A DNA stretch of 64,000 nt from Potentilla sterilis (Eukaryota > Streptophyta > Magnoliopsida > Rosales > Rosaceae): the NCBI GenBank assembly GCA_963682095.1, contig OY821754.1, forward strand, positions 25,891,853 to 25,955,852, written 5' to 3'. Shown piece by piece: positions 1 through 10,719 of the stretch. Within the stretch, counting starts at the first letter, position 1, and each line of letters starts with the position of its first letter. The position numbers and the translations under genes are program-made. The notes beneath the pieces are model-generated. The model had not been told where the DNA came from and did no database searches. It was given only the letters and a program-made list of their open reading frames with translations.

Positions 1-316
1 TACCCGGCTCCTTAGGACCCCTCTTGGTCCTAATACTTAATGGCGAACCGTCCTCCCCTTCCACAGCGGCAGCTCCAACATTTGATGATTCGCCACCTCC
101 AGCAACAGAATTGAAGCCCGAAGGGGTGGTTTCTTCCAGAGACGGGATTGGCACCAGCGTCCCCGCCTCTGGTCTCGCCGTCGTCTCCGCCACCTCTGGT
201 CTCGCCGTCGTCTCTGCCGCCGCGGCAGCCAATCTCGCTGCAACTTCGGCCGCCCTCCTCTCCCTTCTCGCCTCGAGCTGATTCTTCCTCTACTGGGCAC
301 TAGAACCTTGTGCCAT
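1..316 (-). pseudogene. N-terminal exon of a CACTA second protein (Transposase_24-like), cut by window edge
   Basis: On the minus strand an ATG at 316 opens a frame rich in Ala, Glu and Arg, with an Ala-rich stretch repeated as AETTARPEVAETTARPEA, that runs off the window at position 1 near an RTKRGPKEPG motif. A basic RGP motif of this kind is common near the start of plant En/Spm Transposase_24 proteins, which is my reason for the call. One in-frame TAG lies nine codons after the ATG. It follows the TNP2 pieces on the same strand, so it may be the second gene of the same or a neighbouring CACTA element. It could instead be an unrelated low-complexity protein. Confidence 0.35.
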
Positions 317-456
317 GGCTGAATCGGTGAAGGAAATGAGGGAAATTTTGGGATCGAATTTAGGAATTTAGGGTTTGGGGGTGGCGGTTCGTTTCAAATT
401 TTAGGGATCGCGCTAATGAGGAAGAAGGAGCCAAGTCTTGGTCCTTATAATCAGAT

Positions 457-595
457 ATGAAGCGACGAACATTGACAAAAATCGTCGCTTAGATATATTG
501 AGCGACAAATATTGACAAACATCGTCGCTTCGACTTTAAGTTGGCGACGCAAGTCAAAAGTCTGTCGCTTCAGAGAACTGAAGCGACGAAGTTGT
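457..595. repeat. CACTA subterminal repeats, left block
   Basis: Four to five copies of AGCGACGAA or its complement, with spacers such as CATTGACAAA, alternate in orientation. In CACTA elements such motifs bind the TNPA-like protein. The same motif set recurs at 5935-6440. Confidence 0.7.
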
Positions 596-1190
596 ACCTC
601 ACTAGGTAACCTATTGAACTTAGTGTGTCCTCTTGGTAAGGCTTTGTGATTTGATTCCCTGAAAGAGGCCTGTTATCTTCTGTTGCAAGTACTTCGGCAC
701 TGTATACATTTCGGTGTGACATTTCTTGCACCACCTTCCACGTACCACCCGCTGCAGGATCGTCCAAGTAGAACACTTGTTTTGTCTTGATAGCAAGACA
801 AAAAGGTGAATTCTCATAGTAACTACTGTTTGTATCCACAGATATCAAATCATGATCTACCTTGACGGTGTCAATTTCTTCGGCATCCTGATCGTCAGTG
901 GTGTTGTGCCATATAACTTTGAACAACACGACCGACAAATTGTCTGGATAACATACCTCGACTACATAGTCAAGATGGCCATAGAAGTATTGGGACAGGT
1001 TTCCAACATTCGTGCTTAACATCACCCCGCTATTTTGAGTCACGAGCCTTTGATCACTATCGAATGAGACATACTTGATACCGTTCACATAGCACGCCTT
1101 ATAAATCTGGGTGAATTGCAGACCTCGAGCCAATGACCATATTGCCCTGTTAAAATTAGGGTCTTCAACATCATTTCTTCTCTTGGCCTG
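570..1190 (-). pseudogene. TNP2 C-terminal part (DUF4216-like)
   Basis: A frame of about 190 residues contains YGHLDYVVEVCY, VVLFKVIW, a segment ending in SPFCLAIKTKQVFYLDDP and then W-VV. This is the usual layout of the DUF4216 domain at the C-terminus of plant CACTA TNP2 proteins. It continues upstream as RRNDVEDPNFNRAIWSLARG, with an intron boundary near 1190. It reads on the same strand as the other TNP2 pieces, about 1.3 kb downstream of the DUF4218 part. It runs directly into the subterminal repeats. Confidence 0.7.
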
Positions 1191-1261
1191 AAAAATAGAT
1201 GGTGTTAGTTTTATACTATTTAGGGTTTAGGATCTTTGTACAAGAAAAAAAGGCTCATTTT

Positions 1262-1462
1262 CGTACATATTTTAAGAACCATTGATGAAAACTCCTCCTC
1301 ATGAGGCTCTCGTCGTAATCGTCACCATGTTTTGCTATGTACATCTGTAAATGAGCGTCCATGTAATATTGAGCTTCTTATGTATCCGTCAAAATTTGCC
1401 AGTGAGCCTCAGATGTTTCCTCCTTTGTTAACCTGATATTTCCGGTGGTATCCATAATACCC
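1262..1462 (-). pseudogene. TNP2 internal exon between the DUF4218 and DUF4216 regions
   Basis: The minus strand reads MDTTGNIRLTKEETSEAH, one in-frame TAA, then EAQYYMDAHLQMYIAKHG and RRSFHQWFLKYV. The FxxWF ending is typical of this linker in plant CACTA transposases. It lies between the DUF4218 piece and the DUF4216 piece in the right order. The stop shows that the gene is dead. Confidence 0.5.
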
Positions 1463-1730
1463 GGCTGAACTAACTGAGAAACACAACTAATATTCTATAT
1501 TGGGGGATTTGGCTCTTCATGTTCTTCCAATTGTAAATACGACTTACAGTACGTCACCGACTCCCATGATATGTACCTTTTTGCAATACTCCCCTCCGGA
1601 TAATGTGTATTACTCATTGACTGTTTATAATCACCTAATTGCCTATAAAATGATGAATATGATTAGTGCATATATAAATTTAGTGTAAATTTAGTTTTAA
1701 CAAAAAAAAAACATATTTGGTTAGTGCATA

Positions 1731-2058
1731 TGTAACAGCCCGGCACACTTTGAGATATTATCCGCTTTGGGAATCACCCATGACGGTTTTGTTTCTGGGA
1801 GCTCACAAGCAACTTCCCCGTAGGGAACCCATCCTGGGATTGCTACGGGACGAGCAAGCTTAACTTCGGAGTTCCTATCCCCTCCGAAGCCACTGCGCCC
1901 TCAAAACGCGTCTCATCATATTGTGCTAACCCTGCACATATAAGCATCGCATCCCCACTCCCTCAGGCGATGTGGGATTTGTGACCTACCTACCTGCTAG
2001 CTTCCTAGCCAGGTCAGGTCTGGGTCCACACAATCCACCCTAAGACCGGGTCATCACA
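1731..2058 (-). repeat. Cassandra LTR (3' LTR in element orientation)
   Basis: 328 bp, near-identical to 2128-2455 with scattered differences. The 5S-like part covers about 1796-1900, with box-A-like GTTAAGCTTGCTC and box-C-like AGGATGGGT on the minus strand. Confidence 0.9.
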
Positions 2059-2113
2059 ATCCACCCCCCTTAGGGTCCGACGTCCGTGTCGGCACATTTC
2101 TGGCCGAGGACAT

Positions 2114-2125
2114 GCTCTGATACCA
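2114..2125 (-). other. Primer-binding site for initiator Met-tRNA (Cassandra)
   Basis: The minus strand reads TGGTATCAGAGC, complementary to the 3' end of plant initiator Met-tRNA, two bases inside the 5' LTR. Confidence 0.85.
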
Positions 2126-2127
2126 TT

Positions 2128-2455
2128 TGTAACAGCCCGACACACTTTGAGATATTGTCCGCTTTGGGAATCACCCCTCACGGTTTTGTTTCTAGGAGCT
2201 CACAAGTAACTTCTCCGTAGGTCACCGATCCTGGGATTGCTACGGGACGAGCAAGCTTAACTTCAGAGTTCCTATCCCCTCCGAAGCCACTGAGCTCCCA
2301 AGACGCGTCTCCTCATATTGTGCTAACCCTGCACATATAAGCATCGCATCCACACTCCCTCGGGCGATGTGGGATTTGTGACCTACCTACCTGCTAGCTT
2401 CCTAGCCAAGTCAGGTCTGGGTCCACACAATCCACCCTAAGGCCGGGTCATCACA
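2128..2455 (-). repeat. Cassandra LTR (5' LTR in element orientation)
   Basis: 328 bp. It lies 2 bp from the primer-binding site at 2114-2125, which marks it as the 5' LTR of a minus-strand element. Confidence 0.9.
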
Positions 2456-2460
2456 GCATA

Positions 2461-3457
2461 TACCTTTCTGTCGGATACATCCATGTAAAATGTATTGGGC
2501 CTGTAAGCATAACTTGTTCGGGAAGGTGAACCATGAGATGAACCATAGAGGTGAAGAAATGTGGAGGAAAAATCAACTCCAAATTGCAGAGAATGGTCAC
2601 TATCTCATCTTTCATCTGTTGGACATCTGCCTTCTTCAACTCCCTAGCACATAATTTCTAAAACCAATTTGGCAATGCTATCAATGGCTTCACGACGTTA
2701 TTTGGCAAAAATCATCGGATAACCACTGGAAGAAGACGTTGAAGCAGAACATGGCAATCATGCGTCTTGAATCCATAGAACTTTTTCTCGGTTAGTTTCA
2801 CCTTATTTCTCAAACTTCCCGCATAGCCAAGTAGATACCTAACACCGCGAAACCATTCGAATACTTCTTCACGACAATCCTCTTGAAATAAAAAGGGTGC
2901 ATGACGAACCTTTCCCGTCCTCTTTTCAGCTTCCGATTGATGTTGACTTTTGCGTATTCTCCTCTTCTCCAAAGCTTCGCGAGCCCTTGGACCATCCTTG
3001 GTCTTCCCTTCAATTGCAAGAATGGTGCCCAGGATATTGTCACCCACGTTCTTTTCAATGTGCATGACATCTAAACAGTACCTGTATAACAACGATGACC
3101 AATAGGGAAGCATCCAGAGTACGCTCTTGTGTGTCCAACATTGTCTGTTGTGTGCTGAGTAAGGGACATGAAAATCTGGATGCTGGCTAAGAGTGGCGTA
3201 ACTGTGTGACCTAATTTCCTCCAAAATTTCATCTCTGTTCTTATGAGCTGGTCTTTTTCCCCACTCTGGCTTCCCGTTAAATGTCAAACTGGATCGCATT
3301 GGTGAATTCTCGTCGAGCCATTTCCAATGCCTTTCATAAACAATTCTCCCACAAATATGCTCCGCCGTCAGCTCATCTAGACAAATTGGACATGCCTTGT
3401 ACCCTTTCACCGTTGAGCCCGCAAGCATCCCTAAACCAGGAAAGTCACTTATAGTAC
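2461..3457 (-). pseudogene. CACTA TNP2 transposase, middle part plus DUF4218
   Basis: The frame opens with ISDFPGLGMLAGSTVKG and YKACPICLDE and continues through HIEKNVGDNILGTIL and KTHDCHVLLQRLLPVVIR, all hallmarks of the Transposase_21 (TNP2) family. The same frame continues after a TGA and a second stop into DUF4218-like sequence (EIVTILCNLELIFPPHFF, MVHLMVHLPE, MYPTERYM). The part before FPG is missing and is replaced upstream by receptor-kinase sequence. A splice donor, GTATATGC, follows the DUF4218 part, and Cassandra inserted there. Confidence 0.85.
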
Positions 3458-3848
3458 CCTTCCAACTTCTGCCATAAACTGCTCTTCGACTATCTTACCC
3501 CTATGGTTGTTGGTAAGGACCTTGACAACCACTTTTACTCCATTTTCGAGAATCCCTTTATATACAACTCCAAAACCACCTGAACCTAAAATATTGGTGT
3601 AGCTATAGTTTTGTGTGAACTCTGCAATTTTCTTTGGAGAGTAAGAAACTCAGCCTTGGAATCAAAAACTACTGGAACTTGATCACGTCTCAAATCCACT
3701 GCTAAATTTTGGGAAGAGTAATTGCCGGTACTTGCTCTAGTACTGGTCACCTTGGCAGAAATTGGGATAGAATTACCGGACTTTTTCACACAGTTGATAA
3801 TGGCACAGATGATGGATGTAAGAGCAATGATCAGCACCACACTAGAAA
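3456..3848 (-). pseudogene. Captured exon of a receptor-like kinase (LRK10L/PR5K-like) inside the CACTA element
   Basis: On the minus strand, after a good acceptor (GTCTGCTTCAG), comes a transmembrane stretch (SVVLIIALTSIICAIINC) with basic residues after it. In another frame follow FTQNYSYTNILGSGGFG, VVYKGILENG and EEQFMAEVG. GSGGFGVVYKG is the kinase glycine loop, and EEQFMAEVG is typical of Lr10/PR5-type receptor kinases. A one- or two-base frameshift lies between the membrane segment and the glycine loop. The kinase sequence stops after about 15 more residues, exactly where TNP2 begins. Intron sequence is kept upstream, so this was a DNA-level capture and not a processed copy. Confidence 0.75.
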
Positions 3849-4234
3849 CTGAAGCAGACAAAAAAGAAAACGAAAGTGAGAAATTGCATGGAAATAAAAT
3901 AGATCAAATATGTTTGTGCAAAACCAATTTGTCTGATGTGTGTATTTCGTTACTCATATATTAACTAGTGGTACAGACCAGAAGAAGCAACTCTAAATTT
4001 AGACAAAGATATGCAGCTGTTGCTACTATTCTATGCAAACTTCAAAGCCCTATCTGTTAATCCTCTTTGTTTGTTGACAACAGATCATCCTATAAATTAA
4101 CTAAGCACCAACAGATCATCCAATTTGATACCATTAGCTGCAAATTCAATTCCAAACTTAGCTTGTGTGCTTGTGTGCTTTTTATGAGAATTTGTTAGCT
4201 ATGCATAGTCTTAATTTGGTTTTGTTGATATGCA
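3849..4234. other. Non-coding stretch between captured kinase exon and Transposase_24 gene
   Basis: AT-rich sequence. Its right part ends in an acceptor-like TTGATATGCAG just before the plus-strand coding exon. Its left part is probably intron of the captured kinase gene. I see no further coding exon. Confidence 0.4.
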
Positions 4235-5719
4235 GAGTTGGTTGATATCATAACGGGGGTGAAGGTGAAGGGGCGGAACCCTGAGAAGCTCGGCATCATC
4301 ACGGGCTCAAAGACCCAGTATTTGAAGATGATGAACAACAACCAGCCTCTGAAGGTTGAGTATGCCGAAGAGCACAAGGGTCCGCGCCTCTTGAAGTGGA
4401 GGACTTTAATGTCCCGAGACATCGAGAGCACAGTCCGGAGCAAAGCGCCGATGCTTGCGCCTTCTTTTGCAGAGCTGGATGAGGAGCACCAGGCTGCATT
4501 GACCACTTATATGGAGGTAAAGCATTATTTTACAATAATTTCGTAAAACCAATTAACATACCACATTATCTACTAATATGTTATTTCTGAATTGTTTTTT
4601 ACTAGACCCTCTATAACCTCCCTCCCACCGAGACAGGCATGTGGAAATACATCGACGATACCGCTTCCAAGATTTACAAGGATTGGAAGTACGACTGCCA
4701 TACTCACTACGTTGAGGTATCAAAGGCGATGCCGGCAGAGTTCATCCACCGACCTGAGCAGTAGGAGTACCTCAAAGTTCACTTTGAGGATGGCGATTAC
4801 AAGGTCATGAAAATTAATTTATAGGTTCTCGTATTTCATATAACAATTTCTGCCTATTCTGATATGAAATATGTTAATTATATATTTGTATTTTGTTTTG
4901 CAGGCGATGTGTGCCCGTAACGCCGCTAACCGGAACAAGAGAAAGGAAAAGGGGTATGCAATCAACCACCACTCCGGCACCACTCCCTAGAGCTACCAGG
5001 TCGCTGTAAACGAGCAGAAAGGGCATCTAGCGCCTATCCTCCAGATAGTCTGTGATGTGTATCTATCATCACATAATGCGTAGGAGAAAGTGGTGAGTGA
5101 CGACGAGTTAGATGCAAGAGTTTGGTTTTTAGTTTCTGATTTTTATTTTTTTGAATTAAAAACTATACTAACACAAACATGTTGGATAATATTTTTTGCA
5201 GGCAGCGGTGAAGAGGAAGATGGAGGAGTTGTGTGCTAGCCGAGCAAGTGATGAAGAGGGCGGCAGTCAGCTGACGGGCCCCGTTCCCGTTCCCGTCCCC
5301 GTCCCCGTCGAGGAGCAGATGGCTGTAGTCGAGAAGGTGCTGGGTGGGAAGCCGGGGACGAAGGTCCGATGTACTTTATTTTTGCACCTAAATCTTTTAC
5401 AAGTTTTAGTTTTTAGATTTTAATTTGACTGATGTTTTTCTTTTACCATTTCTGCAGAGCTAGGGGTGCATTAAGACGCCAGCCAAAACCAAGAAGCGGT
5501 GCACGCGTGTCCCGCAAAGATGACGATTTGAGGAGCAAGCTAGCAGCTGTGGAAGGCGAGAATGCAGACCTGAAGCGGTGTATGGCACAGATGGAGGCTA
5601 CCGTCCGAGCTTTCATGGCAGCCCAAGGCTATCCGGGTGACAATGCCACCGCAACAGCTCTAATCACCGATATATCCTCATGTGCTTCATTACGTATCCC
5701 CAATGATGACCTAGATTAG
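4235..5719 (+). pseudogene. CACTA second protein, plant transposase of Ptta/En/Spm type (Transposase_24)
   Basis: Five exon-like blocks (about 4235-4516, 4606-4804, 4904-5092, 5202-5363 and 5458-5719) sit between plausible GT-AG introns. They read LVDIITGVKVKGRNPEKLGI, LPPTETGMWKYIDDTASKIY, a block with NAANRNKRKEKGYAINHHSG, then EEQMAVVEKVLGGKPG and a final coiled-coil block (DDDLRSKLAAVEGENADLK). NxxNRxK with a following HxSG is typical of Transposase_24. In-frame TAG codons at 4762, 4988 and 5081 make it a pseudogene. It is divergent from the TNP2 pieces. Confidence 0.7.
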
Positions 5720-5934
5720 GTATCCCCGACGATAATATTGATTAGGACCATTTCGTTAGTTTGTAATTTGAAAATATTGTAGTTTTGAATGAAATCTATG
5801 TATTTATAGTGTTTGTGTTATGTTGGATATGTGATTTGAATGAAATGTATGTTGGATATGTGATTTGAATGAAAGGCAAGTTCTAGATGTGAATGAAACC
5901 AGACCAGGATGTTGTTTTCCTTCTCTGTAACATA

Positions 5935-6454
5935 CAATGAAGCGACGAACTTTGATCATTGTTCGTCGCTTAGATTTGAATGCGACGACTAAAGCTCGTC
6001 GCTTCCTTTTTATCATCCCATATTTTCTCCTATTAAACATGAAATGAAGAGACAACTTTTGAATCAAAGTTTGTCACTAAAAACTTGAGGCGACAACCCA
6101 AACTTCGTCGCATAGAATTCCAAGAGTCGAGTCAAAATTGGTCGCTGCAGATTGTAAGCGACGAATCAAAATTGGTCGCCACATATGGTAAGCAACGAGT
6201 CAAAATCGGTCGCAAAAGATGGTAAGCGACGAGTCAAAAGTCGTCGCTCTCTTTGAGCGACGAAGTTTGTTTTCGTCGCTTGAAGTATCGAGACGACGAC
6301 TTTTGAATCATTATTTGTCGCTTGGAATCGAAGCGACGAATCTGAAGCGATGATCTTGAAGCGACGACTTGTTGTCAGTAGGGTGTTGAAGCGACGAGTT
6401 TTGTGACGAGGCGACGACAAAAAGTCGTCGCTTCGGTTGTGACCCACACTAGTG
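5935..6454. repeat. CACTA right end with subterminal repeats
   Basis: About twenty GCGACGA or TCGTCGC motifs in both orientations fill this block. Typical spacers are CAAAATTGGTCGC and GTCAAAAGTCGTCGC. The block ends CCCACACTAGTG, with terminal TAGTG at 6450-6454. Confidence 0.75.
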
Positions 6455-7119
6455 ATACTGGGAGTTTCTCTGTTGAGACGATTAGTGGCAACAGTGGTCG
6501 TGTGTCTTTGGGTTTGTGCGATGTTGATCTATCCGGCGGCGATAGCGGTTATAGAATGTCAAGGATTGGGCGGTCGGTGATCGACACGGAGGACAGCGAA
6601 TCGGAGACGCTGGTTGTGCGCTGTCAGCTATGGCGAAGTCTAGGGTTTTCCTAGACTGGGCCTTGTGGATCTCTAAGTTGGTGTGGGCCTTTTTTGGTTG
6701 GATCAAAAGCCTTATTTGGTTTTGGTTTTGGGCAATTTGGGTATCTTTTCTTCGAGAGGAAGCATTTCCTTTGAAGATGGATGCAGAAAAGACTGAATTA
6801 CGGGTTGAGGCTTTGGTCTCCGCACCTAGGTTTTTTTTATAACGGAAGATCAACAGAAAGACAGGGCTGCTGCGGTTCGATTTTGTGTTATTTTGTGGTA
6901 TCTTTTGTCTTCTTGTTTTGGTTTAATGCCTTAGAAGGTGGATGTACTCTGAGTTTTTTGATTTCGTTGGTATGTTGGTGTGAGGAATGTACTAGTTAGG
7001 TTTTTCTAGCTTTAAGTAATGACTTTTTCTGTCGGCCCCTCGGGCAAGTTGTTATTGTACTTTTCGCTGAGGTTCATTGATGGATGACCTCCCGTTTTTT
7101 TTAAAAAAAAAAAAAAAAA
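6455..7119 (+). other. Transposon-like remnant ending in poly-A
   Basis: The stretch holds only short broken frames and ends in a run of T followed by 17 A (about 7093-7119). The tail resembles the 3' end of a non-LTR element on the plus strand. I recognise no domain in it, so the class is uncertain. Confidence 0.3.
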
Positions 7120-7179
7120 GGGGAAGAACATAAGCAGTAAAGCATCCCTAAACCCTTAAAAGTGATTAGCTTTTAAAAC

Positions 7180-7565
7180 ATCTTCAGCAGACTCTCTATT
7201 ATAACTCCTTACCTACTTTGGAGAGCATATTTAGTTTTTTTGTGAAAAATAACAGCTATATCAGACTCTCTATTATAACTCTATGTTAATTTTTAGCTAT
7301 CTCGCTAGCCAAATTTGGAGAGCGTGATAGCTAAAAGCTAAACATTTAAATTTAATACATTCCATATATGTAATTATATATAATTTATATATACATTTAA
7401 ACCACTTTTTATTTATTTAATAAAAAATTTAATTTCAAATTAAGCTAAAATAGAGAGAACTGATACAGACGTATTTCTAAAATTGCTAGCCAAAATAATT
7501 TTTTGGCTATTTTAGCTAAACTTTAACTAAAATATGGCTAACATTGCTGAAAATAGTGATGAGAA
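7180..7565. mobile_element. Candidate MITE, AT-rich with degenerate inverted ends
   Basis: The left end reads CTTCAGCAGACTCTC; the right end in reverse complement reads TTTCAGCAATGTTAGCC. The stretch has no coding frame. AGACTCTCTATTATAACTC occurs twice near the left end. The ends match only partly, so this is tentative. Confidence 0.3.
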
Positions 7566-8720
7566 TTCTACCGAAAAAAAAAAAAAAAAATCTTCTCTGA
7601 TTTGGAAAATTGCATCAAGTTGAATGGTTCGCTTTCAAACCCTAATATGAGGATCCTCATTTATCACAGACAAAAATGTAAACGTCGGATAACCTCAAGA
7701 TCACTACTTCTATAAACGTCCAAAACAATTGTAAACGCATAATCTCTCACTCTCGGTTTGAAAAAGAAAAATTAAATTAAATTAAATTCTCTGAAAGTCT
7801 CATTAGGGATAGTGTAAGCATGAAAAAACTCTTCAAATAATACTCTACGACTCTACGTCGCAAATTGGTATGGATCGGATCTATAATCGCCAATTAATTT
7901 AACTGTATAATCCAATGGCTGATCCTCACCGGAAAATGTCAAGTTTTCCATCTCCTCGATCTTTGCTGCAAAATTAACACGTACAACATGTTTTAGCTGC
8001 AATTTCATCTATCAAAGGGATAAGGTCGACGACTCTTGAATCTTTCTCGAGTCCTATTATATTTGTGACTAGCTGCTATTTCATTTGTTTCTTCATTTGG
8101 TGAGAGGGCGCATATAATGGTGCAAAACAGATGGCGCGGGACTAATGTGTCTCTCTTGTCTTTCCAGTTTGGTAGATGCATTCATGTGTCAACTTCTGAT
8201 TTCGGCCTTTATCAATGTCGACATTCTCATATCTGAATGTTATAGCGTCTCTTTTCTGTTTTCGAACCATTGCCTACAACAATTCTAGTAAGTAGTAACC
8301 AAGTCGAAGCATCAATTTCAGATCAAATTGTGCTTCCCAAATTAGGTTTGTCCACTCAGAAAAATGTAGCCTCCCCTTTCAGCTAAAACGTGCTTCTTGT
8401 CCAAGTGCTTTTGTATAAAATATCATGTTTCGCATTTAAAGGACGAAGTAAGCTTCCAAAAGAAGGAGCACAACATCCATGAGCTTAATTAATCTTTTGG
8501 AGGAGGAGATCGAAGGATAGAGGAGCCCCCTTTGGCTTAGCCAATTATGTAGTAGCTAGTATACACTTCGATCACTGTGGAGTTGATAAGCATCGTCTTT
8601 CTCTTTGTGGTGGTGATGATCACACTCACAGGACCATTCACATGCTCCACAACCAAGTGGCATGGTATTCTCGCATGCTCCTCTCACTTCTTCAACCGAT
8701 AATTGGTGGAAAAGGAACCA

Positions 8721-8758
<38 letters not shown>

Positions 8759-9063
8759 TTATAGGAATAATAGTCTCTATAGGAGTCATAAGCTTTTGCA
8801 ATCATACATGCACTTTGGGCATTTGATAAAGCACAAGAATCTGGTTAATTTAGAGTAAAAATGATGCATAATTACGTTAAATACTTATCCATCAGTACGT
8901 TCGTTTGTTAAAAATCTTCTCCCTAAAATGCTTCTCTTTTGTTTTCACTTCTAGATAACCTTTATCCAAGTGAGATATATGCCTTATGGTCGACAGAGGT
9001 CAAATTTAGGGAGTTTAGATAATTTTAGCAGCATTGCTAGCTGTATATATAGGAAAAAAAACT
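7566..9063. other. AT-rich intergenic DNA
   Basis: No supported gene. It contains a run of A at 7575-7590 and a (TA)n microsatellite at about 8725-8755. Confidence 0.6.
8725..8755. repeat. (TA)n microsatellite
   Basis: About 15 perfect TA units. Confidence 0.9.
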
Positions 9064-9444
9064 TGTGTGCGTCGTCCATATTCTCTCTCATTTGGATATT
9101 TTGGGCAATGTTATCAACGATTTTAACCGTTCAAAAGTTGAATTAATCAACAAAGATCATCTATGTAAAAATTCGGAATAAACCAAAATTGTATGCTTAT
9201 TCGATTGTAATCGATTGCTTCAAACAAATGAACAGTTCTAGTGAAAGTTGGGAGTCTCATACACAGCCGTCCATTTGTTTGATACAATTGAATACAATTG
9301 AATACAATCGAATGAGCAAACGATTTTGGTTTATTCCTAATTTTTACAGAGATGATCTTTGTTGATTAATTCAACTTTTGAACGGTTAAAACCGTTGATA
9401 ACATTGCCCAAAATATGTAAATTAGAGAGAATATGGACGCACAC
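9064..9444. mobile_element. Foldback-type element or MITE with arms of about 170 bp
   Basis: The left arm (9064-9230) is the near-perfect reverse complement of the right arm (9272-9444), with a loop of about 40 bp. The arms share GGGCAATGTTATCAACG and TTGAATTAATCAACAAAG. There is no coding frame. A transcript would fold into a long hairpin. It lies about 640 bp upstream of the HLS1-like TATA box. Confidence 0.75.
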
Positions 9445-10085
9445 GTTCATACTGGTATGGACACAAGTATTTTCCGTATATATATATACTAATAGTTGCT
9501 ACTTAATTATATTATTGACTGCCAACTCGATCTGCAAAAATGAAATGCATTTTCCACCAATATCTATTAATTCAAATGAATTGAATCCTTATCGCTTTTG
9601 TGTTTGTCTAATACTGCTGCATATATATATATAGTACAACTGCAGATTAGAGATATACAGTAGCCATCCATATCAAAGTTGACGACAATCCCCTAAATAT
9701 ATAATTGGTGATTATTAGCTTTCAAGGTTTTATGACATTTTCCCAACAAATTGGCAGTAGGATTGATGCAATGATGTATAACTTTAATAGTACATTTGTA
9801 TGATTAGTAACTATTGATCGATCTCCACCATCATCATTGTCTTCATATAGTGATCATATATGCTGACACACTACTCTACATGATAAATACCATGAACTTT
9901 TTCTTTAACTTTTAGTTTAAAATTTGGTTGTATATTATGTTTTTATTTTATTGCGACTGCAGAAAGGAGGGTATATAAACACGTCCCATTTGAGCCAATA
10001 ATTGGAACAATATATATCTGGTCAAATTCACCAAAGGAAAAGATGACATAGTGGTGGGTGCGTGCTACATCAGCTCACCTGTACT
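9445..10085. other. Upstream region of the HLS1-like gene
   Basis: AT-rich with several short TA repeats. I see no ORF of note and can name no specific cis element with confidence apart from the TATA box that follows. Confidence 0.5.
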
Positions 10086-10093
10086 TATAAATA
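10086..10093 (+). promoter_or_regulatory. TATA box of the HLS1-like gene
   Basis: TATAAATA lies 74 bp upstream of the chosen ATG at 10167, a normal plant spacing once a 5' UTR of about 45-50 nt is allowed. Confidence 0.7.
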
Positions 10094-10166
10094 GAATGAG
10101 AATTGAAGCATAGAGAAGCACAACTTATAGATCGAAGATAATACTAGCTAGTACTTGGTGATAACT

Positions 10167-10685
10167 ATGGTGCTAAAGGTAGCTGCAGAGGACTCACCAT
10201 TAGCTACAGTTGATGAGGTGGTGGTGGTGAGAGAATACAGTGAAGAAAGCGATAAGGTGGCGGTAGAGAAGATGGAGAGGCTGTGCGAAATGGTTGGGCA
10301 GCGGGGAAAGCCTTCTCTTGTCACTGATCTCTTGGGTGACCCTAAATGTCGCATCCGGCATTTCCCAACCCACATAATGCTGGTAAGACTAATATCCATC
10401 CTGAATATATGTTCTTGTAATCGGTTAATTTGATCTTTATAATAGCTTAGGGTTTCGAATGTTGTTTAGACGTAGAATAATGATGTATACAGTATACTAG
10501 CATTGGAAATTTTAACTAACCAAATTAGTGAAATGAACCATGCAGGTTGCACTGTACGGAGAACAAAAGGAAATTGTGGGTGTCATCAGGGGTTGTGTAA
10601 AAAAGGTAACAAGAGGAAATTCAGTGTTTGTAAAGGTGGCTTATATCTTGGGACTAAGGGTCTCTCCCATGCACAGGTTCCTCTC

Positions 10686-10719
<34 letters not shown>

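Larger units (their letters stand above)
1731..2455 (-). mobile_element. Cassandra TRIM retrotransposon, complete, with 5S-rRNA-like LTRs
   Basis: Two 328-bp direct repeats (1731-2058 and 2128-2455) start TGTAACAG and end TCATCACA on the plus strand, so on the minus strand each is TGTGATGA...TGTTACA. The 69-bp core holds a PBS matching initiator Met-tRNA (TGGTATCAGAGC on the minus strand) and a G-rich polypurine tract. A 5-bp duplication, gcata, flanks it (1726-1730 and 2456-2460). The LTRs contain a 5S-like stretch on the minus strand with GAACTCCGAAGTTAAGC and CCCAGGATGGGT, the internal control boxes of 5S RNA genes. This is the defining trait of Cassandra. There is no coding capacity. It inserted just past the splice donor of a TNP2 intron. 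Confidence 0.93.
457..6454. mobile_element. Decayed CACTA (En/Spm) DNA transposon with nested insertions
   Basis: TNP2, DUF4218 and DUF4216-like pieces on the minus strand and a Transposase_24-like gene on the plus strand lie between two blocks of GCGACGAA or TTCGTCGC motifs (about 457-595 and 5935-6440). Such subterminal repeats are typical of CACTA elements. The right end reads CACTAGTG and ends in TAGTG at 6454, as expected for the family. I could not find the matching CACTA terminus on the left, so the left limit is only the start of the repeat block. The element is inactive: the coding parts carry stops, a Cassandra element is inserted and the first part of TNP2 is gone. Confidence 0.75.

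Noticed and set aside
298..316. CACTAGAACC as the left terminus of the CACTA element
   Set aside because: Only the first six bases match the right end (CACTAGTGTGGG), and it lies within or next to another coding start.
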